This document shows, in pieces, positions 49,393 through 59,063 of a stretch of DNA of 62,864 nucleotides (position 1 is its first letter; each line of letters opens with the position of its first letter). The DNA is taken from contig NZ_AMSH01000013.1 of assembly GCF_000300535.1 (NCBI RefSeq), positions 1-62,864 of the forward strand. The letters are read 5' to 3'. Source of the stretch: Bacillus xiamenensis (GTDB lineage Bacteria > Bacillota > Bacilli > Bacillales > Bacillaceae). The notes below the pieces were generated by a model. It was not told the DNA's origin. It was given only the letters and a program-made list of their open reading frames with translations, and searched no databases. Made by a program: the position numbers and the translations under genes.

Positions 49393-51579
49393 GTGTCAAA
49401 AACAGTTGTATTAGCAGAGAAACCTTCAGTAGGACGTGACCTTGCACGTGTACTGAAGTGTCATAAAAAAGGAAATGGTTTCTTAGAAGGAGATCAATAC
49501 ATTGTCACGTGGGCGCTTGGTCATTTGGTTACACTTGCTGATCCAGAAGGCTATGGAAAGGAATTTCAATCTTGGCGTCTAGAGGATTTACCAATTATTC
49601 CAGAGCCGCTCAAGCTTGTCGTGATGAAAAAGACAGGTAAACAGTTCCAAGCGGTCAAAGCGCAGCTTGCGAGAAAAGATGTCAAAGACATTGTCATCGC
49701 AACAGATGCTGGACGTGAAGGGGAGCTTGTCGCAAGGTGGATTCTTGAAAAAGCGCATGTGAAAAAGCCACTGAAACGACTATGGATCTCATCTGTCACA
49801 GACAAAGCCATCCAAGAAGGATTCAAACGATTAAAAGACGGCAGAGAATATGACAACCTGTATCGCTCTGCGGTGGCTCGTGCAGAGGCAGACTGGATTG
49901 TAGGGATCAACGCAACAAGAGCGCTGACAACCAAGTTTAATGCACAGTTATCCTGCGGACGTGTGCAAACACCAACGATTGCCATGATCGCAAGGCGAGA
50001 GGAAGACATTCAGCAGTTCCAGCCGAAGCCGTTTTATGGAATGACTGCACAAGTAGATGGACTTACCTTGACGTGGCAGGATGCCAAAACAAAGCAAAAC
50101 CGCACATTCCAAGAGAATGTCATAAAAGAGCGTTTGGCAGGCTGTAAAGGAAAACCAGCAGTGATCGATGCATTGAAAAAAACAGCGAAAAAAGCTTTTG
50201 CTCCAGGGCTGTACGACCTGACTGAATTGCAGCGTGATGCGCATAAACGCTACGGTTTTTCAGCGAAAGAAACACTGTCTACGCTTCAGCGTCTGTATGA
50301 GCAGCATAAGCTTGTGACATATCCGCGTACAGATTCAAGATTTATTTCAGCGGATATCGTTCCTACATTAAAAGATCGACTAAAAGGGATGAATGTCAGA
50401 CCGTATGCACAGCATGTGAACCGTATTTTACAATCAGGTGTGAAAGCGCACAAAGGCTTCGTCAACGATGCAAAAGTATCAGATCACCATGCGATCATTC
50501 CAACCGAGGAAGAGCTGTATCCTGGTGCATTAAGTGATAAAGAGCGTAAATTATATGATCTTATTGCCAAACGATTCCTTGCTGTACTTATGAATCCTTT
50601 TGAATACGAGGAAACAACGGTGATTGCCAAGATAGGCGATGAAACATTCACGGCAAAAGGAAAAACCGTGCAATCAGCCGGCTGGAAAGCTGTTTATGAT
50701 GAATCCTATGAAGACGAGGAATCAGCCGAAGCAGATCAGCATCTGCCGGCACTGTCAGAAGGTCAATCTTTTGAAGTCAGAACGCTGAAAGAAACAAAAG
50801 GAGAAACGAAACCTCCTGCTCGTTTTAATGAAGCAACCCTGTTATCTGCGATGGAGAACCCGGCTGCCTTTATGCAGAATCAGGAAAAGGACTTAGTGAA
50901 AACCCTTGGTGAAACGGGCGGATTGGGTACAGTGGCAACAAGAGCCGATATCATTGAGAAACTGTTTAATAGCTTCTTAATCGAGAAAAAAGGCAAAGAC
51001 ATCTTCATGACATCGAAAGGGAAGCAGTTGCTCTCTTTAGTACCTGAAGACTTAAAGTCACCTGCATTAACAGCGGAATGGGAACAAAAGCTTTCTAAAA
51101 TTGCGAAAGGCCAATTGAAAGCTTCTCAATTCATGAGTGAAATGAAGTCATATGCAAAACAAGCCGTATCTGAAATCAAACAGACGAACCAAACCTTTAA
51201 GCATGACAATATGACAGGCACTCATTGTCCTGATTGCGGAAAACTTATGTTGAAAGTGAACGGGAAAAACGGCACCATGCTTGTTTGTCAGGATAGAGAA
51301 TGCGGACACCGCAAAAATGTGGCGAAGAAAACAAATGCACGCTGCCCGAACTGTCATAAAAAGCTCGAGCTGCGAGGAGAAGGCGATGGCAAAATCTTTG
51401 CTTGTGTGTGCGGCCATAGAGAAAAACTGTCTGTTTTCGAAAAACGCAAATCACAATCCAATCAAAAACGAGCCAGTAAGCACGATGTGTCTAAATATAT
51501 GAAGAAGCAAAAGAAAGTGGAAGAACCAATCAATAACGCACTAGCAGAACAATTGAAGAAATTAAAATTAGATCAATAG
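49393..51579 (+). CDS. topB: DNA topoisomerase III
   Basis: A type IA topoisomerase of 728 residues. The Toprim part starts VVLAEKPSVGRDLARVL (4-20) with IATDAGREGELVARWI (about 96-111), the acidic metal site. The active Tyr is in HKLVTYPRTDSRF (about 309-321). GLGTVATRADIIEKLFNSFLIEKK is the conserved domain IV part. The end has two Cys4 zinc motifs (CPDCGK...CQDRECG; CPNCHK...CVCG), then a lysine-rich tail. It relaxes and decatenates single-strand-linked DNA. GTG start. In B. subtilis the gene is also directly before the yda exopolysaccharide operon. Confidence 0.95.
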   Translation: MSKTVVLAEKPSVGRDLARVLKCHKKGNGFLEGDQYIVTWALGHLVTLADPEGYGKEFQSWRLEDLPIIPEPLKLVVMKKTGKQFQAVKAQLARKDVKDIVIATDAGREGELVARWILEKAHVKKPLKRLWISSVTDKAIQEGFKRLKDGREYDNLYRSAVARAEADWIVGINATRALTTKFNAQLSCGRVQTPTIAMIARREEDIQQFQPKPFYGMTAQVDGLTLTWQDAKTKQNRTFQENVIKERLAGCKGKPAVIDALKKTAKKAFAPGLYDLTELQRDAHKRYGFSAKETLSTLQRLYEQHKLVTYPRTDSRFISADIVPTLKDRLKGMNVRPYAQHVNRILQSGVKAHKGFVNDAKVSDHHAIIPTEEELYPGALSDKERKLYDLIAKRFLAVLMNPFEYEETTVIAKIGDETFTAKGKTVQSAGWKAVYDESYEDEESAEADQHLPALSEGQSFEVRTLKETKGETKPPARFNEATLLSAMENPAAFMQNQEKDLVKTLGETGGLGTVATRADIIEKLFNSFLIEKKGKDIFMTSKGKQLLSLVPEDLKSPALTAEWEQKLSKIAKGQLKASQFMSEMKSYAKQAVSEIKQTNQTFKHDNMTGTHCPDCGKLMLKVNGKNGTMLVCQDRECGHRKNVAKKTNARCPNCHKKLELRGEGDGKIFACVCGHREKLSVFEKRKSQSNQKRASKHDVSKYMKKQKKVEEPINNALAEQLKKLKLDQ

Positions 51580-51585
51580 TTGTGT

Positions 51586-51616
51586 AAAACCCCATGCGAA
51601 ACCGCGTGGGGTTTTG
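51586..51616 (+). terminator. Terminator of topB
   Basis: AAAACCCCATGCG, loop AAAC, CGCGTGGGGTTTTG. Confidence 0.85.
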
Positions 51617-51691
51617 AGTGTTTAGCATAAAATTTTTCTGCAAATAGGAATATGTATGCAAAAAGACTCGTAATTTGCTATAAAATATGTA

Positions 51692-51720
51692 TTTAAATTA
51701 AAACAAAAACGCTCTATAAT
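51692..51720 (+). promoter_or_regulatory. Promoter of ydaJKLMN
   Basis: TTTAAA (51692-51697), 17 bp, TATAAT (51715-51720), 45 bases before ydaJ. Confidence 0.5.
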
Positions 51721-51765
51721 AAATCATTAGATGCTTAGAGAATGGGGAGTTGAAAGGGGGCAAGA

Positions 51766-52848
51766 ATGGATATATCCATACATCGTAAGGCTATCATTAT
51801 ATTCATTGTCATTCTACTAGGTGGATGTACCTGGAAGCTGCAGCGAGAGCCAGCTCATCCAGAATCTGCACAACCAGTATTGCCAGGGGAATATTTTATC
51901 ACGCACCATTTAATGACAAATCAAGGCATGATTCGCACCTCTTTTTCAAAGCAGCACATCTATTTATCTGAATCACTTGGACTTTGGATGGATTATCTTG
52001 TTCGAAAAAAAGACCAACCCTCTTTTGATCAGCAGCTAGACGTCCTGCACACTCAATTCTTACTGGATCATGATCTCCTTAGCTGGAAAATCGAATCCAA
52101 TCAAACAAGTAAAGTCAATGCTTTAGTCGATGACTTACGTGTAGTGGCAGCACTTCAAAAGGCAGATCAATTGTGGCAGAATTCAGCGTATCAAACCACA
52201 GCAAAAGACATCGCACAAGCGTTAAAAGACAAAAACATGTTCAAAGGCATATTGACCGATTATTATGATGCATCGGCAAAGCAAACTTCACACACAATCA
52301 CACTCTCATATATTGACCCAAAAGCCATCAAAGAATTGGTATCCCTCCAAATATTCACGAACCAAATGCTGAACAGCCAATTGGCCATTCTTCAAAACGC
52401 ACCGAGACAAAAAGGATTCTTTCCGACATCCTATGACATAGAGAAAAAAGCCTACTCATTTAATCAAGAAATCAACTTGATAGACCAACTTTATACGGCG
52501 TTCTATGCCGAATACGCACAGGTTGATACCTCTGCGATCATGAAATGGTTGAAAACGAATTTCCAAGAAGAAGGAAAACTGTACGGACGATATGAGCTGA
52601 GCACATTGCAGCCAGCTGTGACGTATGAATCGCCTTCAGTCTATGCACTGGTCATCTTATATGCGCTCAAACAGAACGAGCAAGATTTTGCAAAAGATGT
52701 CTATCACCGAATGAAAGGATTACAAATTCAAGATCCTCTCAAGCCTTATTACGGAGGATACATGAACGAAGAAGACACACACTCATTTGATAATTTATTG
52801 CCTCTAATTGCAGAAAGGGAGCTTCTAAATGAATCGGTTATTCAGTGA
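51766..52848 (+). CDS. ydaJ: YdaJ, lipoprotein of the exopolysaccharide operon
   Basis: 360 residues. A hydrophobic start with lipobox LGGC (Cys 21) would be lipid-anchored outside the cell. The body is helical, with LGLWMDYLVRKKDQPSFDQQL, WKIESNQTSKVNALVDDLRVVAALQKAD and the end YALVILYALKQNEQDFAKDVYHRM, in keeping with the alpha/alpha barrel of glycoside hydrolase family 8-like proteins, so it may trim the polymer. AAGGGGG precedes the ATG. It overlaps ydaK by 20 bases. The operon makes an exopolysaccharide switched on by c-di-GMP in B. subtilis. Confidence 0.85.
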   Translation: MDISIHRKAIIIFIVILLGGCTWKLQREPAHPESAQPVLPGEYFITHHLMTNQGMIRTSFSKQHIYLSESLGLWMDYLVRKKDQPSFDQQLDVLHTQFLLDHDLLSWKIESNQTSKVNALVDDLRVVAALQKADQLWQNSAYQTTAKDIAQALKDKNMFKGILTDYYDASAKQTSHTITLSYIDPKAIKELVSLQIFTNQMLNSQLAILQNAPRQKGFFPTSYDIEKKAYSFNQEINLIDQLYTAFYAEYAQVDTSAIMKWLKTNFQEEGKLYGRYELSTLQPAVTYESPSVYALVILYALKQNEQDFAKDVYHRMKGLQIQDPLKPYYGGYMNEEDTHSFDNLLPLIAERELLNESVIQ

Positions 52849-53680
52849 CACCTATCGCACGTATTATACTCTGCTCCTCACGTTTGCAGGACTCATCTTA
52901 TTTATGGGCTACTTAAATGTACATGATGCGGAGAGCTTCATGATCATCGCACTGACATTCGTCGTGTTAGGAAGCGGCATTTTATTTGGTATTTTACCAG
53001 CATTGGTTTTTACCTTGCTTATTTTGTTCTTTATAGGAAGCGGGATGTTCTTTACAGAGCTTGGTCACACGAACCCACTCTTTTCTAATCAAACATTGCA
53101 AGATGTCGTGATATGGGGTGTGGCACTCCTCTTTTTCGCCATGTCGGCAGGAACCTTACATGAGCGTATCAAAACGATGCGGCACACCATCGGACAATAA
53201 AAACAGGCCATCAAACAATTTGTGGCGATTGATTCGACAACAGGATTTGACAATGCCGAGCGGATGAGGCTGGAATTATCCGAGGAAATGAAACGGGCAG
53301 AACGATACAAACAGCCATTTGTCTTTGTCCTTCTTCATATGCACTACGCAGCGGAATTCAAATCCTTATATGGAGAAAAAGAAATGCAACATCTTTTTCA
53401 ACAATTAAGTATGAAGATCCGCGAGAGTGTGAGAGAAACAGATAAGAAATTTCGATTAACCGAAGAACGAATAGGCCTGCTGCTCACCCACACACCTGAA
53501 GAAAACGTCTCTGTCGTCCTTGAAAAGCTAAAAGATAAACTGCAAACGCATGTCTTACTAAATGGGCGTGAAGTGACCTTAACATTTCATGTCTGTCATT
53601 TAACAAGCAGCTCGGACTATCGTACACCAGAGCAATTTTTAGAAGAACTAGAAAACGAGATGATGATGAATGAACTTTAA
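52829..53680 (+). pseudogene. ydaK: ydaK, membrane c-di-GMP receptor, split by in-frame TAA
   Basis: The first part (52829-53200, 123 residues) has four membrane spans, ending LHERIKTMRHTIGQ. A TAA follows at 53198, and the same frame goes on with KQAIKQFVAIDSTTGFDNAERMRLELSEEMKRAERYKQPFVF, the start of the degenerate GGDEF domain, to 53680. Relatives read through here as one protein of about 283 residues; CAA or GAA to TAA needs a single change. The GTG at 53222 could restart the domain, but has no ribosome site. The catalytic GGDEF motif is absent, as in B. subtilis YdaK, which only binds c-di-GMP. If real, the break would separate the sensor from the membrane and could shut off the operon. 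Confidence 0.82.
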
Positions 53681-55385
53681 ATGTTTGATGAAAGGCTGTT
53701 TGTTAATCGCTCTTTTTTCTTTGCTTTCGGTCAAAGACATTGCCTCAGCCGATGCTCTTAAGAAACAACCTAGCACCCTCATCATCTATTCAACACAATC
53801 AGGTGAGGCAACGCCAGCTGTTCAGATGCTTGATGTACTTGTGGGGCATTTTTCCGAACGAACGATGGTCATACCCGATGAACAATTGTCGCAAAAGAAG
53901 ATGAATGAATTTCAACACGTCATCTATATGGGGGAAGTCAAGAGAACCCTGCCAAAACAAACCATTCGTATCATGAACGAATCAAAACATCTCATGGCAA
54001 TTGGATACAATGCGGAACAGCTACGCCCATTCTCCAAGCTTACTTTTCACAAACAAGATCATACCAGTCAAATCAAAGGTGTTGATGATCAGACATATCG
54101 TCACTTTGACAGAGGAATCACAGCTCTGACGGTTCAAGGAGCAGCTCTGCAAAGTGAATTTTATTTGAAGAAAAATCAAGCAGATTTGCCATTTGTGATT
54201 CAAACAAAAGAAGGTGCGGCATATATCGGCATCTTAGATATCCTTCAGCATAACAAGCTTCTTGCAGAGGTGCTTGAAAGTCTCCTTCAGGCTTCTGATC
54301 AAATGACGACGAAGTACTTACAGCTGGGGAGCATCAGTCCAGTCACTGATGAGAAAAAGCTGCTGGAACTTGGACAATACGTGTCCGAACGGCATATTCC
54401 TTTTCTCATCTCGGTGACTCCTGTATGGATTGATCCGGCTACAGGTGATGAAGTGACACTGAATGATCGCCCTCAGCTTGTGCAGGTGTTAAAACAATTG
54501 CAAAGCAGTGGAGCCAGCGTGATTCTTCATGGGTTTAGCCGTACGTATCGAACAGAGGAATCCGGTCAGGGCTTTGAGTTTTGGGATGCAAAGTACGATC
54601 AGCCTATTACTTCAAATGTGCCGCAGAAAGCCGAGAAGAAGCTGAGTAAAAGCCATTTTCCGAATGAGAAAGACTACAAGACTTATATCAAATCCAATCA
54701 GCAACAAGACATCATTTATACAACCGAGAAACTCACAAAGGGGATTGAGCTTCTAACGCAGCAAGGACTATATCCGCTTGCATTTGAAGTGCCGAATGAT
54801 GCCATATCGCAACAAGGCTATGAAGTGATTTCCCGGCATGTGTCAAGTCTATTTGGACAGGTGCAGCTTTCCGACCATACATGGAAAACAAAAGGTGCAC
54901 CGCCATTTTTGACGACACCATCCATGCTCCATGGCATGACCTTATATCCTGAACAGCTTGTAGAGACAGCAACTGACCAAGAAGATTCAAGCGTACTGAC
55001 TGAGCAGACGATTCAATCCATGCAGCATCTCCAATCCGCCGCCATTGGGTTGTCCTATGAGGTGGAGGCGGGGATAGATGGACTGCAGGATTTGGTCACA
55101 CAGATGGATGCAATCCCTTCTAGTCAATGGCTGGATTTAAAGAAAACAAAACAGACGGTTCAAACCGCCCATGTACAGATCAACACATCAGGGAATGGAC
55201 ATATTCAAGTAGAGCAATCCAATATAGCTGAAACAAAAACAGTCAAACGAAGCGGCATGGAAAATATGCTGCGAATACTCACAATGGTGGTGCTGCTCTT
55301 TATTGTGGCATTTGCTTTTTACACATTGTATTTAAGGCTGACAATGAAAAAACGTATTTTTAAGGAGAGAAAATCAGGTGGCTGA
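53670..55385 (+). CDS. ydaL: YdaL, DUF2334 exopolysaccharide protein
   Basis: 571 residues. A signal sequence (GCLLIALFSLLSVKDIASA) leads to a large outer region, and a membrane span lies near the end (MLRILTMVVLLFIVAFAFYTLYLRL, about 536-560). The middle (about 215-440) belongs to DUF2334, related to polysaccharide deacetylases: YVSERHIPFLISVTPVWIDPATG, SGASVILHGFSRTYR and FWDAKYDQPI are its conserved parts, with the expected His in ILHGF. It probably modifies the polymer outside the cell. It overlaps ydaK by 11 and ydaM by 8 bases. Confidence 0.88.
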   Translation: MNFKCLMKGCLLIALFSLLSVKDIASADALKKQPSTLIIYSTQSGEATPAVQMLDVLVGHFSERTMVIPDEQLSQKKMNEFQHVIYMGEVKRTLPKQTIRIMNESKHLMAIGYNAEQLRPFSKLTFHKQDHTSQIKGVDDQTYRHFDRGITALTVQGAALQSEFYLKKNQADLPFVIQTKEGAAYIGILDILQHNKLLAEVLESLLQASDQMTTKYLQLGSISPVTDEKKLLELGQYVSERHIPFLISVTPVWIDPATGDEVTLNDRPQLVQVLKQLQSSGASVILHGFSRTYRTEESGQGFEFWDAKYDQPITSNVPQKAEKKLSKSHFPNEKDYKTYIKSNQQQDIIYTTEKLTKGIELLTQQGLYPLAFEVPNDAISQQGYEVISRHVSSLFGQVQLSDHTWKTKGAPPFLTTPSMLHGMTLYPEQLVETATDQEDSSVLTEQTIQSMQHLQSAAIGLSYEVEAGIDGLQDLVTQMDAIPSSQWLDLKKTKQTVQTAHVQINTSGNGHIQVEQSNIAETKTVKRSGMENMLRILTMVVLLFIVAFAFYTLYLRLTMKKRIFKERKSGG

Positions 55386-56646
55386 TATCTTATTTTATTT
55401 ATCATTAATACTGATTTGGGTCATGCTCCTATACCATATGTTCCTAATGCAGGGAGGCTTTCAGCATTATCTCACTTACGAAAAAGTGCTACCTGCATGG
55501 ATAAAACAAGGGAAAGAGCTGCCGGTCGTCAGCATTCTCATTCCAGCTCATAATGAAGAGGTGGTCATTCGGCAAACGCTAAAAGCTATGGTCCAGCTAT
55601 CCTATCCAAAACATCTCCTTGAAATCATTGTGATTAATGACAATTCCTCTGATCGCACAGGAGAGATTGTGCAAACATTCAGTGAGCAATATGAGCATAT
55701 CCATATGATTGAAACAAAGCCGCCATTTGCTGGAAAGGGGAAATCTACTGCCCTAAATGAAGGATTGAAGGCTTCGACTGGAGAGGTGATTTGCGTATAC
55801 GATGCAGATAACATGCCAGAAAAAAAAGCCGTCTATCATTTAGTTCTTGGATTATTGAATGATCCAAAAGCGGCCGCGATTGTCGGGAAATTCAGGGTGA
55901 TCAATGCAGCCAAAAACCTTCTCACCAAATTCATTAATATAGAGACCATCTGCTTCCAGTGGATGGCGCAAGGCGGAAGGTGGAAGTGGTTTGGCATTAC
56001 GACAATACCAGGCACAAACTTCGCGATCCGCCGGCACATCTTAGAAGAGCTTGGCGGCTGGGATGTGCATGCTCTGGCTGAGGACACCGAATTAACGATC
56101 CGTGTATATAACCTTGGATATGTCATTCGATTCTTCCCTGCTGCGATCACGTGGGAACAAGAGCCAGAGACATGGAAGGTCTGGTGGCGGCAGCGAACAC
56201 GCTGGGCTAGAGGCAATCAATATGTAGTGCTTAAATTTTTAAAGCAATGGATGAAGCTTAAACGAAAACGAATGATTTTCGATTTGTTTTACTTTTTCTT
56301 TACGTATTTCTTGTTTTTCTTTGGCGTATTGCTCTCCAATGGCATATTTATCGTAAATATATTTGTCGATCTTCACCTATCTATTGGGACTGTGGCACTA
56401 ATTCTATGGGGATTGGCCTTCTTCCTCTTTCTAACAGAAGTAATGATGACATTGAGTATTGAGAAAACAGAGCTGACCAAACAAAACATTCTCATTGTGG
56501 TTCTCATGTACTTCACCTATTCTCAAGTATGGATTGCGCTTGTCGTGTACTCCTTATATGCAGAAGCAAAGAGCCGATTATTGAAACAAGAAGTGAAATG
56601 GTACAAAACCGAGCGTTACAATCAACAACAAAAGAAAAGCGGGTGA
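55378..56646 (+). CDS. ydaM: YdaM, family 2 glycosyltransferase (synthase)
   Basis: 422 residues, the polymerase of the operon. One membrane span at the start, then the GT-A core: VVSILIPAHNEEVVIRQTLKAM (about 47-68), VINDNSSDRTGEI (about 86-98), YDADNMPEKKAV (DxD, about 141-152), ALAEDTELTIRVYNLGY (ED, about 234-250) and WWRQRTRWARGNQYV (QxxRW, about 269-283), then four membrane spans. This is the cellulose-synthase-like layout. GTG start after AAGGAGAG. It is probably activated through YdaK bound to c-di-GMP. Confidence 0.92.
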   Translation: MADILFYLSLILIWVMLLYHMFLMQGGFQHYLTYEKVLPAWIKQGKELPVVSILIPAHNEEVVIRQTLKAMVQLSYPKHLLEIIVINDNSSDRTGEIVQTFSEQYEHIHMIETKPPFAGKGKSTALNEGLKASTGEVICVYDADNMPEKKAVYHLVLGLLNDPKAAAIVGKFRVINAAKNLLTKFINIETICFQWMAQGGRWKWFGITTIPGTNFAIRRHILEELGGWDVHALAEDTELTIRVYNLGYVIRFFPAAITWEQEPETWKVWWRQRTRWARGNQYVVLKFLKQWMKLKRKRMIFDLFYFFFTYFLFFFGVLLSNGIFIVNIFVDLHLSIGTVALILWGLAFFLFLTEVMMTLSIEKTELTKQNILIVVLMYFTYSQVWIALVVYSLYAEAKSRLLKQEVKWYKTERYNQQQKKSG

Positions 56647-56650
56647 CAAA

Positions 56651-58741
56651 TTGAAATCGGTAAAATGGATGATTTTTATATGGGCATTATCCCTTGCGAT
56701 TCAGCCTTTTTTCATGGCAGGTCAAGCGGTAGCGCAATCAAATCGAGTACAAGTGCAAGATGATTGGATTCGCTCCTCAACAGAAAATAAAACAGAAACG
56801 CAGCACCTATCAGAAGATGTAGTGACCCTATACGGACAAGAAGACCACACTGAATTTTCCTATCAAATAGATAAGGAAAAAGTCGAATCAAGCACATTGA
56901 CGTTAAATATAGAGGCCTCACCATTACTCATCTCACCATCCTCATTGATTGTCATGGTTGATGGAGAGATTGAAAAAACGATCCCTGTATCAGGGAAAAT
57001 CCAAAAGAAGTCGATTCAAATCAAATTGAACAACGCACAATTGAAAAAAGGATCTCATCGAATTCAGCTCGCTTTTTATGGTGTCTTAAAAGAAGGTCTT
57101 TGTATCAACCAAGAGACACCTGCCAATTGGCTAAAAGTATATCCTGAAAGTGAGCTTATATTCAAAGGAATTCAAACGAAAGACCTCACATTAGACAGCT
57201 TCCCATTCCCTTTCATTCAAACAGGTGATCAGCAAGAACAAACTGATATTGTGCTTCCTAATTCACCGGATGCAGCCGAATTAGAAGCAGCCATCAAACT
57301 ATACCGTACGTTGAAAAACAAAAATAGCCAAAGAGACATCAAACTCATCCAGGAAAAGGACATCAAGCAAGTGGCTCACCCAACGATTGCTGTAGGAGCA
57401 AAAGGAAGCTGGGATGGACGGATGAAATCAATTGAACAAGCTGCGGGAATAAAAACAGAAAGCAATCATCTCACGTTAGCGGTGAGAACCCTGACAGCAA
57501 AGAAGAAAGAACAGCCTATCTTATTTATAACAGCTGAAAAGCCTGCGACAATTGCTGAAAAAATCAATGTTCTAACTCAGCCAGAATTGACAGGTCAACT
57601 CACTGGCACAGACTTGCTTCTTCAAAAGGTGACAGCTAAAACGTCTAAGCCATCTCACCATATTCGTTTAAAAGATTTTGGTGGAAATGATCTCACCGTT
57701 GGAACCAAAAAGCCAGCATCTGATCATTACTATTATCCGAAGGCATTGATTGCCAACCAAAAATCAGGCGCAAAGCTCAATCTATCATTTAAAAAATCTG
57801 TTGCGTCAAGCAAAGCAGAGCGGTTAACTGTTATGATCAATGACGAACCACATGATGTACCATTAACAAAACTAGGAAACAAAGATGCGGATGGATTCTA
57901 TCATGTCTCTATTCCAGTTGATTCACAGGTGCTCCAAAAAAACGAATATATTGATTTGCAATTTGTCACAAGTGGTTTTAAAAACATGGAATCATGCAGA
58001 CACACAGATGAAGAAGGCTGGATATTCATTGACAAGAGCAGTTCTCTTCAAATTCCAGAAGGAACATCTAGTGATACGCCGGATTTAGCCGCATGGCCGC
58101 TTCCTTTCACTTCAAAAGCACAGCAGGGAAAAACATTGATCATCATACCAGATCAAATCAAGCGTGAAACAATCAATCAAATGGCCATGCTCACGGAATC
58201 ATTTAGTCAGCCAGAAGCTGCTCAATATCACCTGATCAAAGCATCCAATGTCACAAATAAACAACTGGAAAATCACTCTCTTATTTTCTTCGGAGGCATT
58301 CAAACGTTCACCCTTTTAAAAGAAAAAGCAGACGATCTGATCGTTCCAACAAATAAGGATCAATATGATGTATCCACCTTTGGCATGATCAACGAAACAA
58401 CTGCCCGAATTGTATGGACACAGCCATCGGTTTGGAATAAAGAACAAACCATGACAGTCTTTTCAGGAATGAATGCAGCTGAAGCTGATGTGTCAAATGA
58501 AGTGATCCATTTCCTTCAAACAAATACGGAAACCGCAACAGTTGCAATAGAGAGTAAAAACAAAGACATGTTCTCTAATCATCAAACGGTCAGCAGCACA
58601 TCGAGCGATCTGAAAACTGGTGAAAAACAAAGTAGCAGCGAGTCTTGGATCTACTTTGCATGTATAGCTGCACTCATCCTATTTGTGCTTGTGATGATGG
58701 TCTATTTTGTACGAAAAAACCGTAAAAAGACTGAGTTTTAA
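56651..58741 (+). CDS. ydaN: YdaN, BcsB-like exopolysaccharide subunit
   Basis: 696 residues. A signal peptide (WMIFIWALSLAIQPFFMAGQAVA) and a carboxy-terminal span (WIYFACIAALILFVLVMMVYFVRKNRKK) enclose a large outer region with two repeats of a carbohydrate-binding and flavodoxin-like pair, as in the cellulose synthase subunit BcsB: STLTLNIEASPLLISPSSLIVMVDGE and CINQETPANWLKVYPESEL in the first, LTVMINDEPHDVPL and ESCRHTDEEGWIFIDKSS in the second. TTG start. Partner of YdaM. Last gene of the operon. Confidence 0.9.
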   Translation: MKSVKWMIFIWALSLAIQPFFMAGQAVAQSNRVQVQDDWIRSSTENKTETQHLSEDVVTLYGQEDHTEFSYQIDKEKVESSTLTLNIEASPLLISPSSLIVMVDGEIEKTIPVSGKIQKKSIQIKLNNAQLKKGSHRIQLAFYGVLKEGLCINQETPANWLKVYPESELIFKGIQTKDLTLDSFPFPFIQTGDQQEQTDIVLPNSPDAAELEAAIKLYRTLKNKNSQRDIKLIQEKDIKQVAHPTIAVGAKGSWDGRMKSIEQAAGIKTESNHLTLAVRTLTAKKKEQPILFITAEKPATIAEKINVLTQPELTGQLTGTDLLLQKVTAKTSKPSHHIRLKDFGGNDLTVGTKKPASDHYYYPKALIANQKSGAKLNLSFKKSVASSKAERLTVMINDEPHDVPLTKLGNKDADGFYHVSIPVDSQVLQKNEYIDLQFVTSGFKNMESCRHTDEEGWIFIDKSSSLQIPEGTSSDTPDLAAWPLPFTSKAQQGKTLIIIPDQIKRETINQMAMLTESFSQPEAAQYHLIKASNVTNKQLENHSLIFFGGIQTFTLLKEKADDLIVPTNKDQYDVSTFGMINETTARIVWTQPSVWNKEQTMTVFSGMNAAEADVSNEVIHFLQTNTETATVAIESKNKDMFSNHQTVSSTSSDLKTGEKQSSSESWIYFACIAALILFVLVMMVYFVRKNRKKTEF

Positions 58742-58768
58742 ACGATCAAAAGACCTTGAAAAAATCTC

Positions 58769-58797
58769 TTTACTTTGGTGTCAAACGGGAGTATGAT
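58769..58797 (+). promoter_or_regulatory. kimA promoter
   Basis: TTTACT (58769-58774), 17 bp, TATGAT (58792-58797), just before the riboswitch. Confidence 0.5.
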
Positions 58798-58812
58798 CTC
58801 TTTTATAAAAGA

Positions 58813-58940
58813 CCAATCGCTGAATCATTTCGATGAGCGGGGGAACCAATTGTGGTATAACACACCACGTGGGGTGAATCCTTTTAAGGTAGGGCAAAGT
58901 CTCATGCGCCCGAATCCGTCAGCTAACCTCGTAAGCGTTA
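58813..58940 (+). ncRNA. ydaO-type c-di-AMP riboswitch
   Basis: The conserved parts occur in order: ATCGCTGAATC, CGATGAGCGGGGGAACC, TGGGGTGAATCC, AGGTAGGGC, CGCCCGAATCCGTCAGCTAA and CCTCGTAAGCG, whose AGCG pairs with the first CGCT to close P1. This is the c-di-AMP aptamer that in B. subtilis shuts off kimA (ydaO). The terminator at 58975-59011 is the expression platform. A short open frame here (58775-58969) is only chance. Confidence 0.93.
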
Positions 58941-58974
58941 AAGAGAGCAAAGACCAACCTGTGATCTAAAGAAT

Positions 58975-59011
58975 AGGCACAGGGGCATTCTATTGCCTCT
59001 GTGTCTTTTTG
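58975..59011 (+). terminator. Riboswitch-controlled terminator
   Basis: GGCACAGGGGCA, loop, TGCCTCTGTGTC followed by five T. High c-di-AMP, hence high potassium, would favour it. Confidence 0.85.
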
Positions 59012-59063
59012 GCGATCCATCTTTTGTAATGAAATCGTTTGACACTAAAGGAGCGGGCAACAC

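Noticed and set aside
49566-50009. A 147-codon frame antisense to topB
   Set aside because: A shadow of the topB codons without its own ribosome site or homology.
58775-58969. A 64-codon open frame between ydaN and kimA
   Set aside because: It lies over the c-di-AMP riboswitch, has no ribosome site and its codons follow the conserved aptamer bases.
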